The notes beneath the pieces were generated by a model. It ran no database searches and was not told where the DNA came from. It saw only the letters and a program-made list of their open reading frames with translations. From Aculops lycopersici (taxonomy: Eukaryota; Arthropoda; Arachnida; Trombidiformes; Eriophyidae), in NCBI GenBank assembly GCA_015350385.1, contig WNKI01000002.1, positions 1,952,703 to 1,993,761 of the forward strand: a stretch of 41,059 bases of DNA. Reading direction: 5' to 3'. Made by a program: the position numbers and the translations under genes. This document shows positions 22,301 to 29,359 of this stretch, in pieces (the stretch's first letter is position 1; each line of letters opens with the position of its first letter).

Positions 22301-22456
22301 CTACCTCATCATTAATAGATGCACGAAGACTGAATTGCTGTCAATCATAATACATATCAAAGACACCTCAATCATACTACCCCAACAACAACATTCGTTT
22401 TACACCATCATCTACCTCAATCATACCTCAAATCTATTTACACCGACTCTACCTCA
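22301..22456 (+). promoter_or_regulatory. three let-7 seed-match 8-mers in the caspase 5' leader
   Basis: CTACCTCA, the exact 8-mer complement of the let-7 seed, occurs at 22301-22308, 22412-22419 and 22449-22456. The last two belong to a repeated module in which TTTACACC precedes the octamer by 4-5 nt. The match is visible; microRNA function is inference. The module could also be a protein-binding or structural repeat. Confidence 0.45.
22319..22333 (+). other. minimal uORF in the caspase leader
   Basis: ATG followed by three codons and TGA, entirely upstream of the caspase start. If the TATA-based start is right, it is the first AUG of the mRNA and could lower caspase translation. Confidence 0.4.
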
Positions 22457-22461
22457 GCAAC

Positions 22462-23280
22462 ATGGACACAGGCGATTATTGTACACCAATCGTGCCCGCA
22501 ACACTAACCTCACCAATCAATGCCCTAGACTACAACATGTATCACAAGTATCGGGGCATTTGTCTCATCATTGACAATGAAACCTTCAGGCAACAAGGAA
22601 CTACTCGCAACCTCAGCAAAAGAAATGGATCCGAGGTGGACTCAAAAGCTCTCATTGAGTTGTTTGAAAGACTTGGCTTTGAGGTCTGGCATCACAAAGA
22701 TTTAACTGCAAGCAAGATAAAGGAACTTCTTAAGTCAATATCAAATTGTGATCATAGCAACAGTGATGCCTTTGCTTGCATTGTGCTCACCCATGGCGAC
22801 CATGGAAATCTCTATGCACACGATCAACGTTACCCTATCGACATGTTGTTCCAATACTTTCTAGGAGATAGATGCCCAACTCTAGTGGGCAAACCGAAGC
22901 TTTTCTTCATCCAAGCTTGCCAAGGAAATCGACTCGATCGTGGAGTTTTAGTGTCCACCGACGCCCTTGACTCGGCCACTTACTTCAAGATACCAACCTA
23001 CGCCGACTTTCTAGTTGCCTACTCCACCATTCCAGGCTTCTATTCGTTCCGCAACACGGAGAAAGGATCTTGGTTCATTCGGGCTCTAGTGCAAGTGCTC
23101 GACGAGTACCACATGAACTACGACCTGTTGACTATGATGACGATGGTTTGTCATCGGGTTGCCTACAACTTCTGCTCGAACGCAGCTGATCCTGCCCAAT
23201 CCGGCATGAAGCAAGTCCCGTGCATCAACTCAATGTTAACTCGTCGAGTATTTCTGCAGCCCAAGACAATGCAACTGTGA
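22462..23280 (+). CDS. effector-type caspase (peptidase C14A)
   Basis: Cysteine protease cutting after Asp, executing apoptosis in the cytoplasm. It has 272 aa, one exon and a short pro-region (about 1-25) with no CARD or DED, so it resembles executioner caspases (caspase-3/7, Drosophila drICE). Catalytic His111 lies in LTHGDHG and catalytic Cys153 in QACQG. Arg31 (YRG) and the segment before GSWFIRAL (202-209), with Arg197, match the S1 and S4 pockets. The large/small subunit linker is short and contains Asp167 and Asp170 as possible cleavage sites. The C-terminal strand (PCINSML) is typical. The start ATG has a favourable context (AACATGG). The leader carries a uORF and three let-7-like octamers. 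AATAAA follows about 190 nt after the stop. Confidence 0.95.
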   Translation: MDTGDYCTPIVPATLTSPINALDYNMYHKYRGICLIIDNETFRQQGTTRNLSKRNGSEVDSKALIELFERLGFEVWHHKDLTASKIKELLKSISNCDHSNSDAFACIVLTHGDHGNLYAHDQRYPIDMLFQYFLGDRCPTLVGKPKLFFIQACQGNRLDRGVLVSTDALDSATYFKIPTYADFLVAYSTIPGFYSFRNTEKGSWFIRALVQVLDEYHMNYDLLTMMTMVCHRVAYNFCSNAADPAQSGMKQVPCINSMLTRRVFLQPKTMQL

Positions 23281-23473
23281 AACTCAAAACCACCCCACTT
23301 ATTCAGACTAACAAATTAGCACAAAAACCACCAGACCAAAGGGAATCTAATTTCCATCACTTGCAAAGAGAGACTCCAAATTTCCGCTCTGGGAGTCAAA
23401 ATGAATCACAACCACTTTCCACTGTAAAACGAACTCACACACATTTAACCCATACCTCAATTAACAGTTGCAT

Positions 23474-23479
23474 AATAAA
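23474..23479 (+). terminator. poly(A) signal of the caspase gene
   Basis: AATAAA 194 nt downstream of the caspase stop, in AT-rich sequence. Confidence 0.65.
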
Positions 23480-23510
23480 TCAAATTTGTTCCAGAGAAAG
23501 ACCACAATAG

Positions 23511-24132
23511 AGTTTGCTTTAATTCGTTACGTCATGTTGAATTAGATCCTAACAACCAAATACAAGTTCGATCTTGTGTTGTCAAGCCAGTGAGACTAGC
23601 CCAGCCGTCAGCTTGGGCCTGTTTATGTGTGAGAATCTCTGCGTGAGTTGAATGGATGGAGCGCATCGCACAGCTTAAAGTTGCAGGCAATCTGCATTCT
23701 CGCACACAGACCATCTCGTCAGGCGCGCCACTTGTAGAGATTGTTTTTGACAAAATTCAACTTGGCCGACATATTTCATCTTCCCGACCTTGATCTAATT
23801 ACTAAGCATTCAATTATTACAACAGAGGAACTAAAAAATCCGGGCAACCTTCTTAGTTTGAACTATTGCATTGAGACCTCTTGAAATAAGCAAACATCTG
23901 GTGAACCCACAATCAGCTGATCTCATTCCACCTGATCAATCGATAAGAGATATTGTTGTCCGCCATGAACTGAGATCACTATTTGACTCATTGTGGAATA
24001 TTATTGTTGTCCATGAACTTTGATGCACACGTTTCACTAATTTTCTATCAAAGTTCACATTGTATCTTTATTATTAAACGCATTCAAGTGTGATATTTAT
24101 GCACAAATTTTCCATCAACAAGCAGCAATACT
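23511..24132. other. intergenic region with repeats upstream of the sorting nexin gene
   Basis: The left part (about 23560-23750) is a GC-richer patch with only a short minus-strand chance frame. The right part is AT-rich and holds a direct repeat (TTGTTGTCC then CATGAACT, near 23953 and 24004) and an 11-bp inverted repeat (24014-24024 with 24047-24057). It probably contains the promoter of the next gene, but I cannot name a TATA box. Confidence 0.5.
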
Positions 24133-24204
24133 ATGAATCTACCCACCAACTTGAGGTTATTATTCGAAGCTTTCATTGATAAAAATCAAATCAGAAACAT
24201 CTAA
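24133..24204 (+). other. possible uORF before the sorting nexin start
   Basis: ATG and 22 further codons, then TAA, ending 25 nt before the chosen start. It matters only if transcription begins upstream of 24133, which is not known. Confidence 0.3.
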
Positions 24205-24229
24205 AATCAAATTGAGAACTAACACTGCA

Positions 24230-26212
24230 ATGAGACCCCATCGATTGATGACCGATCTCGAGCCAGTTTTAAACAACCAAGACGGCGACATGTCTTCTAC
24301 TCTGGATGACCAGAAAGTTGGCCCAGAACTCTTACCAGAGACAAAACAACCTCCAGATAAACAAGAATGCAACACTATTGCAAATGAAGAGGACGAGTTT
24401 GAACCTTTAGGCTTCCAGCATTATTTGTACGATGTCGATATTGAGTATAGTCCTGGAGGCGATAAGGCTAGTGCTGCCGGCAATCGTCATATTTTCAAGA
24501 TGAAATACTTACCCTACATGGTGCAAGGCGAAAGCAACACAACCATCTGCAAATCTAGTCTCGCTAGCTCGAATAGCAGTATCTGTGCACCCAAAACACC
24601 CCAAGATGATTCGATCCTCGATACCTCGCTAAACTCGTCTTCGATTCCTTCGCCAATGATAGATGTAACCAAAACATCATGCGCCTTCTTGGGAAACTCA
24701 GACTATGTACCCTGCGACAAATCCGGCAAGCGGCGTGTTATATTGGAGATGATATCGGCCAAGTTATCCCAGTCGAGCTCATTCAATGTTCCTAATAATA
24801 CAAGCTATAAAAATTTGGTCACACTAGCCGAAATGTCGTCCTCTCTTCCTCCAGAAGCAAGTTTTATCAATGATAGTAGACAAGGTCCATCAAGCAACAG
24901 AGGCACCCATGAAATTTCACGCACCTCAACTGGAACACATGGCCACTTAAATTTATCCCCAAACAATCACCCAAATCAATTAGCACCATCCTCTCTTGCT
25001 CCAGTACCAGTGAACTCATCAAAGAGGTTTGTGAACTATACTATCCTGATCAAAACAGCACCAGGTTTAGATAGACACCCAGCTGTGATCGAGCGAAGGT
25101 TCTCAGATTTTCTCCAACTATATCAAGGTCTCAAGAGTAACACTAACCACGCGAGGATTGTCGATAAGTATGTCAACTTCCCGAAGAAAGTTTACATGGG
25201 AAATTTTTCTCTCACAAATATCGCTGAAAGAAGTATTGAATTCTCGCGTCTACTTGATCTCTGTATGACAAAGTCAAGTTTGTTGTGGTCAAGACCATTC
25301 GTGTCTTTTCTACTCGACAAGGAACTAAAAGAGGCGCACAAATTATCACTATGCGGCGATCCAGACGACGTTCAAGCTCTTATCGAGACCGCCTACTACA
25401 TTGAGAAGAAGTTGTACCTGGACTATATGCAATCATCAAGCGATTCAAACTCAAACCAATCAATGGATTTGTTTGCTCACTTGACCGATCGATACTCGCC
25501 TTCACTGCCAAACGGAAGAGCAATCATCGACCAATCGCCTAGCAATGACACGATCTCAGCCACAAGTAGTTTTTCAGAGCACAACAACTATCTAAACAAT
25601 CCAAATCAAAATGGAAACAACCGTCCGCATAGCACCGATTCGAATGGCGGCTCGAATCTAAATAAGAGCACCAGTAACGGAAGCGATAGTTTAGATAGTT
25701 TCAGGACGATTAGCAGAAGTGGCTACACACCACTAAATCAACGTATATTAGTTACCTTTTGCATGTTATTCATCGCCTACTACCGAGGCGAAAATTATCT
25801 CGAGCTGAGGACAGTTGTTCAGGGTTTTAGCCAGTTAATAGCGTCACAAGAGTATGTCGACACAATAGTGAACACTCGCCACTATTCCACTCTGAGAGCT
25901 TGCCTCCTATTTCTCATGAACATGAATCGGGGAAATGTGGTCGATAATGAGATGAGACTGTTTCTCAAAAGAAGATTGGAAGATATTGACGGCTTCTATG
26001 CAAATATCAATGAACCAATATTAACTTCCACCATGAACTCGCCGGTTGATGCAAGCGATCTAAGCTCGAGCAATCGGAGTCCTATTAGCCGGAAGCGCGT
26101 CAGCGTCGACTCACAAGACTCGAGTATGAATAACAACAATCTTGGTGTTTTCCGGATCACAAGAGGCGATTTGACTAGTCTGATTCGAGATGAGAACTTT
26201 TGTTCATTTTAG
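24230..26212 (+). CDS. SNX20/21-like PX-domain sorting nexin
   Basis: Probably a peripheral endosomal protein binding PI3P. It has 660 aa in one exon. Residues 1-168 are acidic and Ser/Asn-rich. The PX fold starts with a beta strand at about 169-180 (RRVILEMISAKL), is interrupted by about 85 low-complexity residues, and resumes at about 266-364. The second part has the lipid-binding RRFSDF (289-294) and the FPKK motif (317-320). A C-terminal helical region, itself split by an Asn/Ser-rich insert (about 410-510), matches the PXB region of SNX20/21. The subfamily assignment rests on the motif order (VIERRFSDF, FPKK..MGNF) and is less sure than the PX call. The frame is open upstream, but 24230 is its first ATG; a second in-frame ATG at 24248 has a weaker context. 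Confidence 0.83.
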   Translation: MRPHRLMTDLEPVLNNQDGDMSSTLDDQKVGPELLPETKQPPDKQECNTIANEEDEFEPLGFQHYLYDVDIEYSPGGDKASAAGNRHIFKMKYLPYMVQGESNTTICKSSLASSNSSICAPKTPQDDSILDTSLNSSSIPSPMIDVTKTSCAFLGNSDYVPCDKSGKRRVILEMISAKLSQSSSFNVPNNTSYKNLVTLAEMSSSLPPEASFINDSRQGPSSNRGTHEISRTSTGTHGHLNLSPNNHPNQLAPSSLAPVPVNSSKRFVNYTILIKTAPGLDRHPAVIERRFSDFLQLYQGLKSNTNHARIVDKYVNFPKKVYMGNFSLTNIAERSIEFSRLLDLCMTKSSLLWSRPFVSFLLDKELKEAHKLSLCGDPDDVQALIETAYYIEKKLYLDYMQSSSDSNSNQSMDLFAHLTDRYSPSLPNGRAIIDQSPSNDTISATSSFSEHNNYLNNPNQNGNNRPHSTDSNGGSNLNKSTSNGSDSLDSFRTISRSGYTPLNQRILVTFCMLFIAYYRGENYLELRTVVQGFSQLIASQEYVDTIVNTRHYSTLRACLLFLMNMNRGNVVDNEMRLFLKRRLEDIDGFYANINEPILTSTMNSPVDASDLSSSNRSPISRKRVSVDSQDSSMNNNNLGVFRITRGDLTSLIRDENFCSF

Positions 26213-26382
26213 TTGATAATCAAGTGGATAGACACAAGAGACGACGAATCGTGTGAACACCAAATGTGATAAGCGAAGTCAAAACTGTGAGAGCCAATCA
26301 TTGAGAACATATTTGCTAGGAAATCAAAACTGTTATAATTATGTACACTTCACAAATGATACGATCAACACAATTGTCCAAC

Positions 26383-26451
26383 ATTAAAGTAATGCTCAGT
26401 TATGTTATCCAGTAACTATTTGTATCTTATCATGTTTACTTGTGTATTAAA
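26383..26451 (+). terminator. poly(A) signal candidates of the sorting nexin gene
   Basis: Two ATTAAA variants lie at 26383-26388 and 26446-26451. No canonical AATAAA is visible in the first 250 nt after the stop. Confidence 0.5.
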
Positions 26452-26858
26452 AGTCCACCTTGGAGTTGGTATAACTTTTGGGCGCGACTCATAATGCGAC
26501 CACTTGTTTGGTGCGGATCGTTGACTTTACTGTAGCTCAACACGTCACTAAATTTGAACTTGTTTGTACAATTCTCAATAATAGTTTTCAGCTTAGGAAC
26601 GGAACTCGGAGTATGTCACCTCACCTGGCTCAAAGAATAGTGAGGCTGCATGGCGCTGGGCATTAGCTTGAATGTTTGGCGGCGCATGCAGCATTCGTCG
26701 CCGTTGCAGACGGCCACTGCTGAAGGAAGAGACGTTCGAGCGGTAATGCGGTGAGTTGCGGATCACAAGTTCTCTGGATAATAATAATGGTGCATGCGAC
26801 TTGAGATTGCGAGACCTCGGAGAAGTCATTATCATCATATTGCCCAAATGGACAAATC
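26452..26858. other. intergenic region with a GC-rich patch
   Basis: AT-rich DNA interrupted by a GC-richer patch at about 26590-26765. A minus-strand frame of 81 codons (26593-26838) spans the patch. I could not assign it and do not call it a gene. Confidence 0.5.
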
Positions 26859-26895
26859 TATATAATATTGATTCTATAGTGAACCCAAATATCAC
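26859..26895 (+). promoter_or_regulatory. TATA box of SEC63
   Basis: TATATAA lies at 26859-26865. A start near 26890 (TCACAC) would leave a leader of only about 60 nt before the ATG at 26954. Confidence 0.5.
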
Positions 26896-26953
26896 ACATT
26901 ACACAATATTAGACATTCTATCTCATCTCAAACAACGAACCACCACTAACTAG

Positions 26954-29104
26954 ATGTCGAAAGCAAAGTTCACCTACGACGAGAGTGGGGCAACCTTCTT
27001 CTATTTTGTACTCTCATTCCTGGCACTAATATTGATCCCCTCAACCTATTACCTATGGCCCAAGCAACAACAAGATGATCAAAAGAAGCTGAGGTGCTCG
27101 TGTCAAGGATGCAAGCAGAAAGACCAGAGGACTGCGAGTAAAAATTCAGGCCAGACGAAGAGTCTAGCGATAAAAACATTCATTATCATTGGCTGGGTTG
27201 CATTCTTTCTAGTCGCATACAAGTGTGCAACTATTCAGCATGAATATATCAACTATGATCCGTTTGAGATCCTTGGAATTAGAGAGGATGCAAGTGACAG
27301 TGAAATCAAGAAGGCCTACAGGCAGTTGAGTTTAGTTTGGCATCCTGACAAAGAGGGAGGTAGCAATGATAAGTTTGTCAAAATTTCCAAAGCATATGCC
27401 GCCTTGACCGACCCAGAGGCGAGAGAGAACTATCGACTCCACGGTCATCCGGATGGACCAGGAGCAACCTCATTCGGTATTGCCTTGCCTTCTTGGATTG
27501 TCGAGAAGGAAAACTCATTTGTGGTATTGGGAATCTACGCTCTGATATTTATGGTAGCCCTTCCAGTTTCAGTTGGTCTGTGGTGGTACAAGTCAGTTAA
27601 ATTTGGCAGCGACAAGGTGCTCATTAATACATCAGAATTATACTATTATTTCATCCACAAAACCCCTCATATGGCCATGAAGCGCGTCATCATGATTCTG
27701 GCCGCCAGTTTGGAGTTTGCTCGATCGCACAATCCCGAAATAATAGAGCGCGAGTCAGACAACGTGGAAGTTCCAAGACTGATAAGAGATTTTACTAACT
27801 TCGATATTAAGAACAAAGAGAAGCCATTATGTTTCAGTTACAGTGTCAAGGCGCGTGCAATTCTTCAAGCCCATCTTAGCCGCATGCAACTACCACAAAA
27901 TACTCTGGAGGAAGACAGGTGCCTCATCGTAGGCAAGTGTCCTTATCTCATTCAAGAGTTTGTCCACTGCGTAGCCCAACTAATCACTCTTGCCCTATCG
28001 GGTAGAATCCAAAATATTCCTACACTCTACACTTTGGAGAACGCGATGAAGTTAGGACCACTTGTCGTGCAAGCCATGTGGGAGTATCAAAGTCAGCTGT
28101 TGCAGTTGCCCTACTTCTCAGAAGATACTCTGAGGCAATTAGAGCGAAAGAAGATCAAGGTCAGAACTATTGAGGGACTAGCGCGTATGAAAGACCAAGA
28201 TAGAAGAAATGCATTGAAGAGCTTCACCGACTCCCAATACGAGGAGATGATGTTTGTTCTATCCTCCATGCCCATTGTACATATTGATTGCAAGATCGAG
28301 GTTATTGACGACGAGGATCCAAACGTTATCACATCAGGCGCAATTGTTACAGCTGCCGTCAAGTTGAAGCGCAAGACCATGAAAGATCTCAGCCCGAGTT
28401 TATTGATTTCCGACGAGGTACCTGAGGAGAAAACAATCGACACGGACGCAAACCAAACTGATGCCGAGAGCGATAACAACAACAATGCAGACCAGAGTGA
28501 GAGCGAGAGGGAGAACAAGGCACCTGTCACCCCTGCCGAGACCAAGCCAGAGCCTAAGCCCGAGAAACAGGGTCCAAAGATCAGTAACGGCACCAGCGGC
28601 GATGGTGACAAAGTCCAAAAGAACAGCACAAATACGAACAAAACAGACGCGGAGGAGGACGATGAGGAATGGGATCGCAAATTCCAGGAAAGAATACTGA
28701 AGAAGCAGAAGGTGCTCGAGTCGCGGCCCAAAAAGTCGCACCCAGTCCACTGCCCATACTTCCCCGAGGAGAAGCAAGAGTTTTGGTGGGTTTATATGAA
28801 GAATAAGAAGCGTGAGGCGTTGACCACGGCGCCACTTCTCGTTACCAATCTAGTTGACACCGAGGAAATTGAGCTCAAGTTCACGGCTCCAGCGCCAGGC
28901 GTCTACACATATACGGTAGTCGTTAGAAGTGACTCGTATGTTGGCAATGTAATTGAGCGCGACTTTAGAATTGAGGTGAAGCCAATGAAGGAGTACATTG
29001 AGATACCTTACGATTTGGAGGAAGACGACGCCGAAATGGACGTTGAGGAGGAGCACAGCTCAGTAGAAGATTCGGATCTCTTGACCGACACCGACTCTGA
29101 TTGA
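26954..29104 (+). CDS. Sec63: SEC63, ER translocon J-domain protein
   Basis: ER membrane partner of the Sec61 channel. Its lumenal J domain recruits BiP to drive post-translational import. It has 716 aa in one exon. TM1 is at about 14-34, TM2 at 73-91 and TM3 at 188-212. The J domain lies between TM2 and TM3 (about 102-165) with the HPD motif at 130-132. The cytosolic Sec63/Brl region follows from about 215, with an inserted acidic, Lys/Asn-rich linker (about 475-590). The C-terminus is strongly acidic, ending in Asp/Glu/Ser, as in SEC63 proteins where it contacts SEC62. Length and order fit the family (about 760 in human). The ATG is just after an in-frame TAG. The gene is tail-to-tail with the transporter. 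Confidence 0.97.
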   Translation: MSKAKFTYDESGATFFYFVLSFLALILIPSTYYLWPKQQQDDQKKLRCSCQGCKQKDQRTASKNSGQTKSLAIKTFIIIGWVAFFLVAYKCATIQHEYINYDPFEILGIREDASDSEIKKAYRQLSLVWHPDKEGGSNDKFVKISKAYAALTDPEARENYRLHGHPDGPGATSFGIALPSWIVEKENSFVVLGIYALIFMVALPVSVGLWWYKSVKFGSDKVLINTSELYYYFIHKTPHMAMKRVIMILAASLEFARSHNPEIIERESDNVEVPRLIRDFTNFDIKNKEKPLCFSYSVKARAILQAHLSRMQLPQNTLEEDRCLIVGKCPYLIQEFVHCVAQLITLALSGRIQNIPTLYTLENAMKLGPLVVQAMWEYQSQLLQLPYFSEDTLRQLERKKIKVRTIEGLARMKDQDRRNALKSFTDSQYEEMMFVLSSMPIVHIDCKIEVIDDEDPNVITSGAIVTAAVKLKRKTMKDLSPSLLISDEVPEEKTIDTDANQTDAESDNNNNADQSESERENKAPVTPAETKPEPKPEKQGPKISNGTSGDGDKVQKNSTNTNKTDAEEDDEEWDRKFQERILKKQKVLESRPKKSHPVHCPYFPEEKQEFWWVYMKNKKREALTTAPLLVTNLVDTEEIELKFTAPAPGVYTYTVVVRSDSYVGNVIERDFRIEVKPMKEYIEIPYDLEEDDAEMDVEEEHSSVEDSDLLTDTDSD

Positions 29105-29146
29105 GAGAAGGATGTACAGGAAACAGACAGAATTTCTAGGTAAATT

Positions 29147-29152
29147 AATAAA
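29147..29152 (+). terminator. poly(A) signal of SEC63
   Basis: AATAAA 43 nt after the stop, giving a very short 3' UTR. Confidence 0.7.
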
Positions 29153-29265
29153 AAATTTGCACATTTTATACATGATTGTTAGAGAAAGTTCCACTGCTGA
29201 TAATAGTGGGTTGGTGGTGGGGGTATATTACTATCAATCAGTTTGATTATACAAGGAACAGGCGG

Positions 29266-29271
29266 TTTATT
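29266..29271 (-). terminator. poly(A) signal of the amino-acid transporter
   Basis: TTTATT on the plus strand, AATAAA on the minus strand, 89 nt past the transporter stop. It is about 115 nt from the SEC63 signal on the other strand. Confidence 0.7.
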
Positions 29272-29359
29272 TGATTGAATGCCTATCGCCTTCTTTTCTA
29301 CTGTAGATTCCTCATTCAGTCGTCGTGTTTGTGATTGTCTTAGCAAGTCAACTCGTCCT

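Noticed and set aside
23532..23753. Minus-strand frame in the GC-richer patch after the caspase.
   Set aside because: It begins at a non-ATG codon; the ATG-started part is 60 codons with no recognisable content and no promoter or poly(A) signal.
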